From: Burkholderiales bacterium
GTDB lineage: Bacteria; Pseudomonadota; Gammaproteobacteria; Burkholderiales; Burkholderiaceae_C
Assembly: GCA_016185015.1 (NCBI GenBank)
Contig: JACPOI010000020.1
Span: 478,666 to 542,665 of the forward strand
Direction of reading: 5' to 3'
Length of the DNA stretch: 64,000 bases
Shown here piece by piece: positions 1 through 9,033 of this stretch. Below the pieces are notes generated by a model. That model did not search any database. It was not told the origin of the DNA and saw nothing but the letters and a program-made list of their open reading frames with translations. The position numbers and the translations under genes are program-made. Position 1 is the first letter of the stretch. Each line of letters opens with the position of its first letter.

Positions 1-2
1 CC

Positions 3-65
3 GCCACGCTCTCGCTGGAAGCCCAGCAGCGTCGCGAGCTCAAGCAGAAGATGTTCGGGGATTGA
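3..65 (+). CDS. dksA: DksA, C-terminal end (partial)
   Basis: An open frame entering from the left edge ends at TGA 63-65 and gives about 20 residues ending ELKQKMFGD. The stretch ATLSLEAQQRRELKQ resembles the C-terminal helix of DksA proteins that follows the zinc finger in proteobacteria. DksA binds the RNA polymerase secondary channel and works with ppGpp on stable-RNA and amino-acid promoters. Only the tail is visible, so the zinc-finger cysteines cannot be checked. The call rests on the tail motif and on my recollection that dksA lies upstream of the STAS gene and hslVU in Comamonadaceae. Confidence 0.7.
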   Translation, partial: ATLSLEAQQRRELKQKMFGD

Positions 66-97
66 TCCAGCACACACATTCCTTCTGACGCGCACCG

Positions 98-103
98 CAT
101 AAT
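98..103 (+). promoter_or_regulatory. -10-like hexamer for the STAS gene
   Basis: CATAAT ends 7 nt before the A of the ATG at 110. Transcription would begin at or within a base or two of the start codon. No Shine-Dalgarno sequence lies before the ATG. Confidence 0.4.
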
Positions 104-109
104 TCAGAC

Positions 110-1975
110 ATGGCTGAAGACGAAAACCGGTCCGGCTTGTTGTCCAAGGTGGCCAAGTTCGTGCGCAATCCGACCAAGGATTGGTCCGAACTTGACCAGA
201 AGGAGCCGGAGGCCGACAGCGGTTACAGCAAGGAGGCGCTCAAGGAGATGATCGAGCGCAAGCGGCAGAACGACTTCGTGCGCAAGCGCGAGTTCGATCA
301 TCTGCGCAAGCTGCGCCGTCGCGAGCCCCTGGGGCCGGCCGATCAGGCCGGCAGGCCCTCCTTCTTCCAGAGCAGCCTGACCTCCAATCACGACGACCGT
401 GCCGAGACGCTGAAGAAGATCGACGAGATCGAGGCGCAGATGTCGCGCCAGTGGTGGAAGGGCAAGGAGGCCGTCTCGCGTGCCGGTGCCTTCCCCGTCT
501 CTGGCGCCAGCCCGGTCCTGCGGCCCGATGCCGGGCCCACTGAGCCGCCCCCCACGACAGCGCCCGGCGCGGCGCCCAGCTCCGATCCCGAGGACAGCCG
601 CTTCGAGCCGACCGTGGCCTCGGCCCTGCGCCCCAACAGTTCCGGCTGGGCGGATGCCCCGGAGGGCGGCGAGTACCCGGCCACCCAGCTGGCCGAGCCC
701 GCGCCCACCATGCAGGCCCCCATGGGCATGCGGCCTGCGTCCCCCGCAGCGGGCGGGCGTGCACCGGCCAGCCATCCGCAAACCCTTGCGCCCATGGCCG
801 CCCGCGCGCCCATGGGTGCCGGATTCTCGACCCAGCGTCTCTACGCTGCCGTTCCCTCCGACAACCTCACCGATCCCGATCTGGAAGACGCCGCCATCCG
901 CTTTGCCAACGGCGACGATGCCGGCGCCGAGGAGAGCTTGCTGGCGGTGCTGCATGGGGACAACCTGCGCCCCGATCTGGCCGAGACCTGGATGTCGGCC
1001 CTGTTCGACCTCTACCGCGCCACCGGGCAGCAGGCCCGTTTTGACAACGTGGCCATCGAATTCGCCAACCGTTTCGGGCGTTCAGCGCCGGCCTGGTTCT
1101 CCACCCCCGATCTGCTGAGCCGCTCCAAGGCCAGCGTGGCACCCCCCGCTGCGCGGGCGAGCACGTCAGCCGCCAGCGCGCCGGACTGGAGCAGCCCGGC
1201 CCAGCTGAGCGCCGCCTCGCTGGAAGAACTGCATGCCTTGATGCGCGTGCCCAGCACCCTGGTGCTGGACTGGCAGGCGCTGACGGTCATCGGCCTGGAT
1301 GCTGTTTCCGTGCTGGCCCGCCTGGTGGCGCAGTGGTGTGTCACGCCCGCCGTACTGGTCTTCCGCGGCCACACCAGCCTGGAGCGTGCGCTGCAGGCGC
1401 TCACGCCTTCGGGGGATCGCACCGTGGCCCCGCTGTGCTGGCAGCTGCGCATGGATGCGCTGCGCATCATGCGCCTGCAGGATGCCTTCGAGCTGGTGGC
1501 GCTGGACTATTGCGTGACCTTCGAGGTCTCGCCGCCCTCCTGGCAGGAGCCGCGCTGCAGCTGCGAGTTGCAGGGGGCCATGAATGCCGCCGAGGCCGAG
1601 GCCGAAGCCATCCGCTCCGGCTGGGACGCACCGAACTCCACCTGGGACGACCCGTTGCAGAACCTGACCGTGCCGGTCGGACTGGAAGACCAGCCGCCAG
1701 CGGTGGTCGAGCTCTATGGCGAGATCCTGGGCGACGCCGCCGAGGTGCTGGCCAGGCTGGAGGCCGGCATGGAGGGCGCCACCCGTATGGTGGTCTCCTG
1801 TGCCCGCCTGATCCGCGTTGATTTCTCGGCGGCCGGCAGCATCCTGAACTGGGTGGCCGAGCAGCAGGCTCGTGGCTGCCAGGTGCAGTTCCGCGACGTC
1901 AACCGCATCGTGGCCGCCTTCTTCAACGTGATCGGCATCTCCGAGCACGCGCGCGTCGTTCCGCGCGCCGCTTAA
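110..1975 (+). CDS. STAS-domain protein with charged N-terminus and FimV/TPR-like middle
   Basis: 621 residues, no signal peptide, predicted cytoplasmic. Residues 1-125 are charged and helical. Residues 130-240 are Pro/Ala-rich low complexity. Residues about 250-325 (DPDLEDAAIRFANGDDAGAE onward) look like a short helical-repeat module of the kind seen at FimV C-termini. Residues about 365-470 and 530-615 each look like a STAS fold, the second ending with the VNRIVAAFFNVIGI-type helix. STAS domains act as partner-switch or scaffold modules in sigma-factor control, lipid transport and transporter regulation, but no kinase or phosphatase partner is encoded nearby. It sits between dksA and hslV. 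The precise role is unknown; the STAS assignment is fairly sure, the other domains less so. Confidence 0.75.
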   Translation: MAEDENRSGLLSKVAKFVRNPTKDWSELDQKEPEADSGYSKEALKEMIERKRQNDFVRKREFDHLRKLRRREPLGPADQAGRPSFFQSSLTSNHDDRAETLKKIDEIEAQMSRQWWKGKEAVSRAGAFPVSGASPVLRPDAGPTEPPPTTAPGAAPSSDPEDSRFEPTVASALRPNSSGWADAPEGGEYPATQLAEPAPTMQAPMGMRPASPAAGGRAPASHPQTLAPMAARAPMGAGFSTQRLYAAVPSDNLTDPDLEDAAIRFANGDDAGAEESLLAVLHGDNLRPDLAETWMSALFDLYRATGQQARFDNVAIEFANRFGRSAPAWFSTPDLLSRSKASVAPPAARASTSAASAPDWSSPAQLSAASLEELHALMRVPSTLVLDWQALTVIGLDAVSVLARLVAQWCVTPAVLVFRGHTSLERALQALTPSGDRTVAPLCWQLRMDALRIMRLQDAFELVALDYCVTFEVSPPSWQEPRCSCELQGAMNAAEAEAEAIRSGWDAPNSTWDDPLQNLTVPVGLEDQPPAVVELYGEILGDAAEVLARLEAGMEGATRMVVSCARLIRVDFSAAGSILNWVAEQQARGCQVQFRDVNRIVAAFFNVIGISEHARVVPRAA

Positions 1976-1979
1976 GGCT

Positions 1980-2060
1980 TCCCCCCGAAGCGCCTGCGGC
2001 GCCTCCCCCCAGGGGGCGCACCCAGTGGCCCGGCAAAGCCGGTTCCACGGGTGCCCGCGA
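1980..2060. repeat. Dispersed intergenic repeat, copy A
   Basis: The 40-bp core 2021-2060 matches 50491-50530 at 34 of 40 positions with no gaps. Both copies are preceded by a C/G-rich inverted-repeat segment and both lie just downstream of a stop codon. It fills the STAS-hslV gap and ends shortly before the hslV promoter. Confidence 0.7.
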
Positions 2061-2101
2061 ATGGATTCCCCCGCCCACGGAGTGTGCGTGTTCGGATGCC
2101 G

Positions 2102-2107
2102 GACAAT
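2102..2107 (+). promoter_or_regulatory. -10-like hexamer for hslV
   Basis: GACAAT lies 7 nt upstream of the ATG at 2114, which would make the hslV message leaderless or nearly so. No clear -35 hexamer is seen. Confidence 0.4.
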
Positions 2108-2113
2108 ACGGCC

Positions 2114-2662
2114 ATGGAACAATTTCACGGCACCACCATCATCAGCGTGCGGCGCCAGACGGCCGCGGGCCTGCAGGTGGCCATTGGCGGCGACGGCCAG
2201 GTCACGCTGGGCAATATCGTCGTCAAGGGCACGGCGCGCAAGGTACGCAAGCTGTATCACAACAAGGTGCTGGCCGGCTTTGCCGGTGCCACGGCCGATG
2301 CCTTCACGCTCTTCGAGCGTTTCGAGGCCAAGCTCGAAAAACACCAGGGCCATCTGCAGCGCGCCGCCATCGAACTGACCCGCGACTGGCGCACCGACCG
2401 CGTGCTGCGCCGCCTGGAGGCCATGCTCGCCGTGGCCGACCGCGAGTGCTCGCTCATCATCACCGGCAACGGTGATGTGCTGGAGCCCGAGAACGGCGTG
2501 GTCGCCATCGGCTCGGGCGGCGCCTATGCGCAGGCCGCGGCCATCGCCCTGCTCAAGCATTCCGAGCTGGGCGCGCGTGACATCGTCAAGCAGTCGCTGG
2601 AGATTGCCGGCGAACTCTGCATCTACACCAACCTGAACCACACCATCGAGACGCTGGACTGA
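2114..2662 (+). CDS. hslV: HslV, proteolytic subunit of the HslUV protease
   Basis: 182 residues, the usual HslV length. HslV forms the double-hexameric threonine-protease core that degrades unfolded and regulatory proteins fed by HslU. The start is placed at MEQFHG so that removal of six residues exposes Thr7 of TTIISVRR as the catalytic N-terminal nucleophile, the typical beta-proteobacterial propeptide arrangement. Conserved blocks [43 protein letters not shown] and [13 protein letters not shown] are intact. An in-frame ATG at 2096 is possible but overlaps the -10-like hexamer GACAAT. The gene is followed 33 nt later by hslU, so the two are almost certainly co-transcribed. Confidence 0.97.
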   Translation: MEQFHGTTIISVRRQTAAGLQVAIGGDGQVTLGNIVVKGTARKVRKLYHNKVLAGFAGATADAFTLFERFEAKLEKHQGHLQRAAIELTRDWRTDRVLRRLEAMLAVADRECSLIITGNGDVLEPENGVVAIGSGGAYAQAAAIALLKHSELGARDIVKQSLEIAGELCIYTNLNHTIETLD

Positions 2663-2695
2663 ACCCGCGTCGCGACTGTTTCCCGGATCAACGCC

Positions 2696-4027
2696 ATGTC
2701 CTCCATGACCCCGCAGGAGATCGTCTCCGAACTCGATCGCCACATCGTCGGCCAGGCCGACGCCAAGCGCGCCGTGGCCATTGCGCTGCGCAACCGCTGG
2801 CGCCGCCAGCAGGTGGATGCCGCCCTGCGCCCGGAGATCACGCCCAAGAACATCCTGATGATCGGCCCCACCGGCGTGGGCAAGACCGAGATCGCGCGCC
2901 GCCTGGCGAAGCTGGCGGATGCCCCCTTTATCAAGGTGGAAGCCACCAAGTTCACGGAAGTGGGCTATGTGGGCAAGGACGTGGACTCCATCATCCGCGA
3001 CTTGGCCGAGGTGGCTGTCAAGCAGACCCGCGAGGCCGAGATGAAGAAGGTGCGCACACGCGCCGAAGACGCTGCCGAGGACCGCATCCTCGACATCCTG
3101 ATCCCGTCACCACGCCTTGAAGCCGCGGCGGCCGAACCCCAGCCCGACAGCACGGCGCGCCAGGTCTTCCGCAAGAAACTGCGCGAGGGCCAGCTCGACG
3201 AGCGCGAGATCGAGCTCGACGTGGCGGAGGCGCGGCCCCAGCTGGAGGTCATGGGGCCGGCCGGCATGGAAGACATGGCCGAGCAGCTGCGCGGTATGTT
3301 CGGCCAGCTCGGGGCGGGCAAACGCAAGGTGCGCAAGCTGAAGATCGCCGACGCGATGAAACTGCTGGTCGACGAAGAGGCGGCCAAGCTGGTCAACGAG
3401 GAGGAGATCCGCACCCAGGCGCTCTTGAATGCCGAGCAGAATGGCATCGTCTTCATCGACGAGATCGACAAGGTCACCTCGCGCTCCGAAGGCAGCGGGA
3501 CGGCCGAGGTGTCGCGCCAGGGCGTGCAGCGCGACCTGCTGCCGCTGGTGGAGGGCACCTCGGTCTCCACCAAGTACGGCGTCATCAAGACCGACCACAT
3601 CCTGTTTATCGCCTCCGGCGCCTTCCACCTGAGCAAGCCCAGCGACCTGATCCCGGAATTGCAGGGTCGCCTGCCGATCCGCGTCGAGTTGCAGTCGCTG
3701 TCGGTGCAGGACTTCGAGGCCATCCTCACGCAGACGCATGCCTCGCTGGTGCGCCAGTACCAGGCCTTGCTGGCCACCGAGGGCGTGACGCTGGTGTTCG
3801 CCCCCGAGGGCATCACCCGCCTGGCCCACATCGCCTACGACGTGAACGAGCGCACCGAGAACATCGGCGCGCGCCGTCTGGCCACGGTGATGGAGCGCCT
3901 GCTCGACGAGGTGAGCTTTACGGCCACGCGCCTGCAGGGGCAGACGGTGCACATCGATGCGGCCTACGTCGACGCGCGCCTGGCCGACCTCAGCCGCAAC
4001 GAAGACCTGTCGCGCTACATCCTCTGA
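2696..4027 (+). CDS. hslU: HslU, ATPase subunit of the HslUV protease
   Basis: 443 residues, matching the family length. This AAA+ unfoldase hexamer caps HslV, unfolds substrates and threads them into the protease. Walker A is GPTGVGKT at residues 57-64, the substrate-gripping pore loop GYVG is at 90-93, and Walker B is in [11 protein letters not shown] near 250-260. The I domain occupies roughly 110-235. The C-terminus ends LSRYIL, the tail that inserts between HslV subunits to activate them. It lies directly after hslV and converges with the HD-GYP gene 16 nt downstream. Confidence 0.98.
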   Translation: MSSMTPQEIVSELDRHIVGQADAKRAVAIALRNRWRRQQVDAALRPEITPKNILMIGPTGVGKTEIARRLAKLADAPFIKVEATKFTEVGYVGKDVDSIIRDLAEVAVKQTREAEMKKVRTRAEDAAEDRILDILIPSPRLEAAAAEPQPDSTARQVFRKKLREGQLDEREIELDVAEARPQLEVMGPAGMEDMAEQLRGMFGQLGAGKRKVRKLKIADAMKLLVDEEAAKLVNEEEIRTQALLNAEQNGIVFIDEIDKVTSRSEGSGTAEVSRQGVQRDLLPLVEGTSVSTKYGVIKTDHILFIASGAFHLSKPSDLIPELQGRLPIRVELQSLSVQDFEAILTQTHASLVRQYQALLATEGVTLVFAPEGITRLAHIAYDVNERTENIGARRLATVMERLLDEVSFTATRLQGQTVHIDAAYVDARLADLSRNEDLSRYIL

Positions 4028-4043
4028 GGCCTGGCCACGGCCC

Positions 4044-6938
4044 TCAGCGGCCGAGGGCGTGTGCGCTCAGCGCCTCGATGTCCACCGCGTCGATCTGCGC
4101 GGGGGCCAGGTGGCGATCCGCAAACTCGCGCCAGATGCCCTGGTGCAGGAAGATGCCGAACATCTCCGGGCAGAGATGGCCTTCGCGGGCCATGCGGGCC
4201 ATGATGTCCAGCGACTCGCTCAGCGTCTTGGGTCCCTTGTAGGGGCGATCCGGTGCGGTCAGCGCCTCGAACACGTCGGCAATCGCGATGATGCGGTCTT
4301 CCACCGTGAGCTGGTCGGCGCCCAGCCGGCGCGGATAGCCCTGGCCGTTGAGCTTCTCGTGGTGCGTGGCGGCGATGTCGGGCACACGCGCGAGATGGCG
4401 CGGCCAGGGCAGCCGGCGCAGCATGATCAGCGTCTGCACGATGTGGTCGTTGATGCGGAAACGGTCTTCGGCCGTCAGCGTGCCGCTGCGCACCGACAGG
4501 TTGTGCAGTTCGCCCAGGTTGCGCTCGCTGGCCGGCAGCTGCATGTCGAAGCCCCACACATTGGCCGGATCGCCGCGCTCCACCGGGGGGCGGCGCGCCC
4601 CCCAGGGCACGACATGTTCTGGGCGGTCGGCCAGCAGCGCCTCTGTCGCTGGCAAGGACGCTCGGGCCGGGCCGCTCACGCGTCGGATCTCCTCGATCGA
4701 AAGGCCCAGGCGGTCATCGAAATGGCGCTGCCAGGTCTGTGCGGCCACGCCCTGCAGGCGTTCGAGGTCGGCCTCGTCGGTGGTTTCGCTGCCGACGTTG
4801 CAGCCGGCGACGAAGGCGAAGTCGTCCTGCAGCTGCCGGTGGCGCTGCTGCAGCGTGCGTCCCAGGCTCTCTGCATCGCCGCGGCCCTGGGCCAGGGCCT
4901 GCCAGTAGTCGATGAGGGCGTCGCGGTGCAGTACCTCGAAGCGCGTGCGGATCTCGTGGATGCGGTTGTAGATGGTCTCGAGCTTGGTCGCCTTGTCGAT
5001 GATGTGCTCGGGGCTGGTGATCTTGCCGCAATCGTGCAGCCAGGCGCCCAGCTTGAACTCGTAGCGCTGCTCCGCATTCCAGCGCCCGGCATAGGGGCTG
5101 GTCGGATCGCCGTTGAGTCGGTCGACGAACATCTCCGCCAGCAGCGGCACGCGTTCGCAGTGGCCGCCGGTGTAGGGGCTCTTGGCGTCGATGGCGTCGG
5201 CCAGCAGGCGGATGACGCCGTCGAGCAGGCGTTGCTGGGATTCGATCAGCTGGCGCGTCTCGATCGAGACCTCCAGCACCCCCGAGAGCCGTTCCGCGAA
5301 GGTCCGGAAATCGTCGCCGGCGTCCCGCTGGTCGGCGCCGAACTGCAGCACCAGCAGGCCGAGCAGTTCCTGCTGCCGGCTGCGCAGCCGGATGGCCAGG
5401 CTGTCGGCGAGGCGCTGCTCGCCGGTCCAGGCCAGTCCGGTGGCCACCGCAACACGCCCGGGCAGGTTGTGGGTGCTGTCGGCGGCGCCATCGCGCCGGC
5501 GCGAGACGGCGGCCAGCACCAGCTCGCTGCCGTCCTCGCTCGCCAGGTACACCACACCCTGCACACAGTTCGTGGTTTCCACCAGCTGGTTCAGCACCTT
5601 GCCCAGCATCACCTCGGTCTGGGCTTCCCGGCTGATGGTCTCCGTGATGCCCAGGAAGTTCTGCACCGTGCGGCCCATGTGCTGCAGGACGCGGTCGAGT
5701 TCCTGCACCTCCTGCAGGGGGCTGGCGTCCGGGGTGGCGGCAGTTTCAAACTGGAAGCGCGCCAGCTTGCGGCTGCGCGCCGACAGCCGGTGCATGGCGT
5801 GGCCGATCTGGCGTCCGGCCAGCCAGCCCAGCGGCAGCAGCAGCAGTGCGATCAGCAGGCCTTGCAGGGCCTGGCGCTGCAAGTCCCGGCGCAGGTTGCC
5901 CAGCAGGTCGCGGTCCGGTATGGCGACCAGGATGTCCAGCTGGCTTTCGGGCACCGCGTCCATTTCCATGCGCATGCCGTACCAACGCTCATCCTCCGCG
6001 TCGAAGCCGTAGGTGCGCCTGGCCTGGGGGGCGCTGGTGGCCAGGGCCTGCAGCGCCGGTATGCCCAGCTCGGCCAGCGTCTTGAAGTTCACCGCCTCAC
6101 CTTGGCGCTGCAGGTGCTGGAGGGTTCCCGGATAGGCGACGACGCGCTGCTGCGCATCGACGACGGCAATCTGGGTGTTGGGGGTGTAGCGCAAGGCCTT
6201 CATCTCTTCCCCGATGGCAGAGATGTCCACGTCCAGCCCCAGGACCGCGCGGCCATCCCGGCTGCGCTCGCTCAGCGTCACACCAATCTGGCGCGAGGTG
6301 TAGAAAAGGTAGGGTGCGGTCAGGTGCTGGCCCGCGGCGCCTTGCGCGCTCTCGTACCAGGGGCGCTGGCGCGGATCGAACTGGTAGTCGGGCAGGTTCT
6401 GGGTGCGCAGCCGGCGCAGGCTGCTGTCCAGGTAATGCCACTGGCCGCTGAGGCGGCCACCCGCTGTGCGGGTCATGCTCTGCACCAGCCAGCCGGCCTG
6501 GCCCGGGGCATCGAAGAACAGGCGCAGCTCCGGGGTGTTGAGCCGGCGCAACAGGAAGAACTCGCCATTCGGATAGCCCGCATACACCGCGGCCAGCAGG
6601 GGGTTGTAGGCCAGGATGTCGGCCAGCACGACGACCCGCTCGAAACGCTCATCCAGCCGGGTCGCACGCGCCAGCGGGTCGAAGGAGAGCTGGCGCAGCG
6701 TGGCCTGTGCGGGGCCGACGATGCCCCGGCTCTTCTCGTTGATCAGGTTGCCGATGTCACCGAAGCTCTGGCCGGCCGCATCCAGCAGGGCGGTGCGGGC
6801 TGACTGCCAGCTGTTCCAGAGCAGCCCGCCGGCGAGGATCAGCATCGAGGTCACGACCACCGTCGCGATCAGCGATTGCAGGCGGATCGACCAGCCGGTA
6901 CCCGCGTTGGGGTGGGGCGGGGCGGAGGTGGTGCTCAT
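4044..6938 (-). CDS. Membrane sensor with GAF and HD-GYP phosphodiesterase domains
   Basis: About 964 residues from the ATG at 6938. A transmembrane helix (SLIATVVVTSMLILAGGLLW) follows a short cytoplasmic N-terminus. Then comes a large Cache-like periplasmic sensor region, a second membrane helix near QGLLIALLLLPLGWLAG, and a GAF-like domain after FLGITETISREAQTEVML. The output is an HD-type domain: HCERVP, the metal motif HDCGK (in AWLHDCGKITSPEH), then after a long insert HHEKLNGQGYP. Canonical HD-GYP proteins have HHExxDGxGYP, so Asn replaces the usual Asp and about 200 residues separate the two halves. The likely reaction is c-di-GMP hydrolysis, probably ligand-gated, but the variant motif leaves this open. 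It diverges from the dcw cluster across about 390 bp. Confidence 0.85.
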   Translation of the reverse strand: MSTTSAPPHPNAGTGWSIRLQSLIATVVVTSMLILAGGLLWNSWQSARTALLDAAGQSFGDIGNLINEKSRGIVGPAQATLRQLSFDPLARATRLDERFERVVVLADILAYNPLLAAVYAGYPNGEFFLLRRLNTPELRLFFDAPGQAGWLVQSMTRTAGGRLSGQWHYLDSSLRRLRTQNLPDYQFDPRQRPWYESAQGAAGQHLTAPYLFYTSRQIGVTLSERSRDGRAVLGLDVDISAIGEEMKALRYTPNTQIAVVDAQQRVVAYPGTLQHLQRQGEAVNFKTLAELGIPALQALATSAPQARRTYGFDAEDERWYGMRMEMDAVPESQLDILVAIPDRDLLGNLRRDLQRQALQGLLIALLLLPLGWLAGRQIGHAMHRLSARSRKLARFQFETAATPDASPLQEVQELDRVLQHMGRTVQNFLGITETISREAQTEVMLGKVLNQLVETTNCVQGVVYLASEDGSELVLAAVSRRRDGAADSTHNLPGRVAVATGLAWTGEQRLADSLAIRLRSRQQELLGLLVLQFGADQRDAGDDFRTFAERLSGVLEVSIETRQLIESQQRLLDGVIRLLADAIDAKSPYTGGHCERVPLLAEMFVDRLNGDPTSPYAGRWNAEQRYEFKLGAWLHDCGKITSPEHIIDKATKLETIYNRIHEIRTRFEVLHRDALIDYWQALAQGRGDAESLGRTLQQRHRQLQDDFAFVAGCNVGSETTDEADLERLQGVAAQTWQRHFDDRLGLSIEEIRRVSGPARASLPATEALLADRPEHVVPWGARRPPVERGDPANVWGFDMQLPASERNLGELHNLSVRSGTLTAEDRFRINDHIVQTLIMLRRLPWPRHLARVPDIAATHHEKLNGQGYPRRLGADQLTVEDRIIAIADVFEALTAPDRPYKGPKTLSESLDIMARMAREGHLCPEMFGIFLHQGIWREFADRHLAPAQIDAVDIEALSAHALGR

Positions 6939-7242
6939 GGCAGAACGCGTTGGGCGCGCGGTTGTTGTGCTCGTTGCGAATGTACACGGCGGCTGTTGAT
7001 GGCCTGGTCCGCACCCGCTCGGCCCCTCGGTGCTGCTTCGGTGTTGCATTCGCGGGCCCGGTGTGGCGCCTGCGTTGCTGGCTGGCACGCCTCGGGTGCT
7101 TCAAGCATCACATTCATAACGTTAGCTAAGTGCTTAATTTAGAACAATATTTCAACTCTGAAAATTGTGTGAAAGTGTTTCTAAGTCCTTGATTTCATTG
7201 AAATTTTTCTGGTTCCCCTCTTGTCTGTCAGTGTTTTGCTGC
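6939..7242. other. Divergent intergenic region upstream of mraZ
   Basis: About 300 bp upstream of the mraZ promoter elements. The left half is GC-rich and shows no supported gene; a GC-rich in-frame extension of the HD-GYP frame to 7088 is not credible as coding. From about 7110 to 7235 it becomes AT-rich compared with the rest of the window, as expected for a promoter region. AAGTG-type hexamers also occur at 7128, 7173 and 7183, the last two 10 bp apart, and may be auxiliary MraZ contacts. Confidence 0.5.
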
Positions 7243-7248
7243 TACAGT
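7221..7248 (+). promoter_or_regulatory. Predicted mraZ (dcw) promoter
   Basis: TTGTCT (7221-7226), a 16-bp spacer and TACAGT (7243-7248) form a plausible sigma-70 promoter. Its -10 overlaps the first of four 10-bp-spaced repeats that continue downstream, the geometry expected if MraZ represses its own cluster. Confidence 0.5.
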
Positions 7249-7280
7249 GCAAAAAAGTGGAATTAAGTGGTGAAAAGTGC
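7245..7280 (+). promoter_or_regulatory. MraZ operator: four repeats, 10-bp period
   Basis: CAGTGC (7245-7250), AAGTGG (7255-7260), AAGTGG (7265-7270) and AAGTGC (7275-7280) begin exactly 10 bp apart. MraZ is a ring-shaped AbrB-fold regulator known to bind direct repeats with a 10-bp repeat length upstream of mraZ, including AAAGTG-type boxes in Mollicutes. The repeats cover the -10 and initial transcribed region, consistent with autorepression. Confidence 0.75.
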
Positions 7281-7330
7281 GTCTGCGCTTTTCCCCTTCC
7301 CGTACTGGTGCAGAAAAAGGGGTTGTGCGC

Positions 7331-7759
7331 GTGTTTCAAGGGGCTTCGTCGCTGAGTCTGGATGCCAAGGGGCGGCTGTCTGTGCCGACCCGGCACCGTG
7401 ACGTGCTCAGCGCCACGGCTGCCGGCCAGCTCACCATCACCAAGCACCCGCACGGTTGCCTGATGGTCTTCCCGCGCCCCGAGTGGGAGAAGTTCCGCGA
7501 ACGCATCGCCGCGCTGCCCATGGCGGCCCAGTGGTGGAAGCGCATCTTCCTGGGCAATGCCATGGACGTGGAGATGGACGGCACCGGCCGTGTGCTGGTC
7601 TCGCCCGAGCTGCGCGCCGCTGCTGGCATCACGCGCGACACCATGCTGCTGGGCATGGGCAACCATTTCGAACTCTGGGACAAGGCCACCTACGACGCGC
7701 AGGAGGCCCAGGCCATGCAGGGCGACATGCCGGATGTCTTCAAGGACTTTTCCTTCTGA
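7331..7759 (+). CDS. mraZ: MraZ, transcriptional regulator of the dcw cluster
   Basis: 142 residues from a GTG start giving [19 protein letters not shown]. The preferred start has AAGGGG eight bases upstream (7317-7322); the longer ATG frame from 7277 would begin inside the operator. Two SpoVT/AbrB-like halves are visible, each with a DAKGR or DGTGR core (residues about 10-20 and 80-90). MraZ binds DNA upstream of its own gene and represses division and cell-wall genes, and is countered by the neighbouring methyltransferase RsmH. It is the first gene of the cluster and is followed 9 nt later by rsmH. Confidence 0.95.
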   Translation: MFQGASSLSLDAKGRLSVPTRHRDVLSATAAGQLTITKHPHGCLMVFPRPEWEKFRERIAALPMAAQWWKRIFLGNAMDVEMDGTGRVLVSPELRAAAGITRDTMLLGMGNHFELWDKATYDAQEAQAMQGDMPDVFKDFSF

Positions 7760-7768
7760 AAGAAGACG

Positions 7769-8707
7769 GTGGAAACCTCCCCATGGACACATACCACCGT
7801 CTTGTTGAACGAAGCGATCACAGCCTTGCTCAACAAGCCGGACGAACTGGCGCCGGAGCCGGCCGATGGCCACTACGTGGACGCCACTTTCGGACGCGGC
7901 GGGCATTCCCGGCTGCTCCTGTCGAGGCTGTCGCCACAAGGGCGGCTGACCGCCTTCGACAAGGACCTCGCGGCCATTGCCGAGGCGCAGACCATCGCGG
8001 ACCCGCGCTTTGCCATCCGCCACCAGGGCTTCCGGCACCTGCACGAACTGCCACCGGCCAGTGCCGCCGGCATCCTCATGGACTTGGGCGTGAGCTCGCC
8101 CCAGATCGACGACCCTACCCGCGGTTTCAGCTTCCGTTTCGACGGACCGCTGGACATGCGCATGGACACCACGCGGGGCCAGAGCGTGGCGCAGTGGCTG
8201 GAAACAGCCGAAACCCGACAGATCGCGGAGGTGATACGTGACTACGGTGAAGAACGGTTTGCTGGCCAGATTGCAAAGGCGATTGTGGCGCGCCGACAGG
8301 ACCGGGGCCCAGTTTCAAGCACCGGTGAACTGGCCCAGCTCGTGGCTGACACGGTCAAAACCCGCGAGTCGGGCCAGAACCCTGCAACGCGCACATTTCA
8401 GGCTCTTCGGATTTTCATCAACGCCGAGCTTGAGGAGCTGCAAGAAGCGCTAGAGGCAAGTCTCGATGTATTGCAACCCGGAGGACGGCTGGTCGTGATC
8501 AGTTTCCATTCGCTGGAAGACCGCATCGTCAAACAGTTCATCGCGCAGCATTCGCGCGAGGTCTACGACCGCCGTGCGCCTTTTGCCGTGGCCCCGCCGA
8601 TGAAGCTGCGTGCGCTGGAGCGCATCAAGCCCTCGGCAGCCGAGGTGGCGGCCAACCCGCGCGCGCGCAGCGCCATCATGCGCGTGGCCTTGAGGACGCA
8701 GGCATGA
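7769..8707 (+). CDS. rsmH: 16S rRNA m4C1402 methyltransferase RsmH (MraW)
   Basis: 312 residues from a GTG start ([13 protein letters not shown]). RsmH uses SAM to methylate N4 of C1402 in the decoding centre of 16S rRNA. The SAM-binding motif [11 protein letters not shown] (residues about 37-47), [23 protein letters not shown], and [11 protein letters not shown] are all present. A purine-rich GAAAGAAG precedes the start by a few bases. The stop codon overlaps the ftsL ATG (ATGA at 8704), so translation is likely coupled. Confidence 0.97.
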   Translation: METSPWTHTTVLLNEAITALLNKPDELAPEPADGHYVDATFGRGGHSRLLLSRLSPQGRLTAFDKDLAAIAEAQTIADPRFAIRHQGFRHLHELPPASAAGILMDLGVSSPQIDDPTRGFSFRFDGPLDMRMDTTRGQSVAQWLETAETRQIAEVIRDYGEERFAGQIAKAIVARRQDRGPVSSTGELAQLVADTVKTRESGQNPATRTFQALRIFINAELEELQEALEASLDVLQPGGRLVVISFHSLEDRIVKQFIAQHSREVYDRRAPFAVAPPMKLRALERIKPSAAEVAANPRARSAIMRVALRTQA

Positions 8708-9033
8708 CGAGAGCGAACCTGGTCCTGCTGCTCGCCGTGCTGGCCAGCGCGCTCTATCTGGTGAGCGTGCAGTACGACTCGCGCCGCCTGTTTGCCGAGA
8801 TCGACCGCGCCGTGCTGGAGGCGCGCCGCATCGAGACCGAGCGCGAGCAGCTGGAGCTGCAAAAGCGCCAGCAGGCCACGGTGCAGCGCGTCGAGAAGCT
8901 GGCCAAGGACAAGCTGGACATGCGCGCGGCCACGCCGGCCATCACCGACTACGTGAGCTATCAGCCCTACAGCGGCAGCGTGCCGGCGGGTTCGGTCGTG
9001 CAGCCACGGGTCTCCGGGGGGCGCCTCCCATGA
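8704..9033 (+). CDS. ftsL: Cell division protein FtsL
   Basis: 109 residues: a short cytoplasmic start, one membrane helix (residues about 5-22), then a periplasmic coiled coil rich in Glu, Arg and Leu (about 25-75). FtsL joins FtsB and FtsQ in the bitopic complex that activates FtsW-FtsI at the septum. Sequence conservation is low in this family, so the call rests on size, topology and position between rsmH and ftsI, with 4-bp overlaps at both ends. Confidence 0.9.
   Translation: MTRANLVLLLAVLASALYLVSVQYDSRRLFAEIDRAVLEARRIETEREQLELQKRQQATVQRVEKLAKDKLDMRAATPAITDYVSYQPYSGSVPAGSVVQPRVSGGRLP

Noticed and set aside
3957..6803. A 948-codon plus-strand frame over the HD-GYP gene
   Set aside because: No recognisable domain and biased composition; the minus strand has ordered sensor, GAF and HD-GYP motifs.
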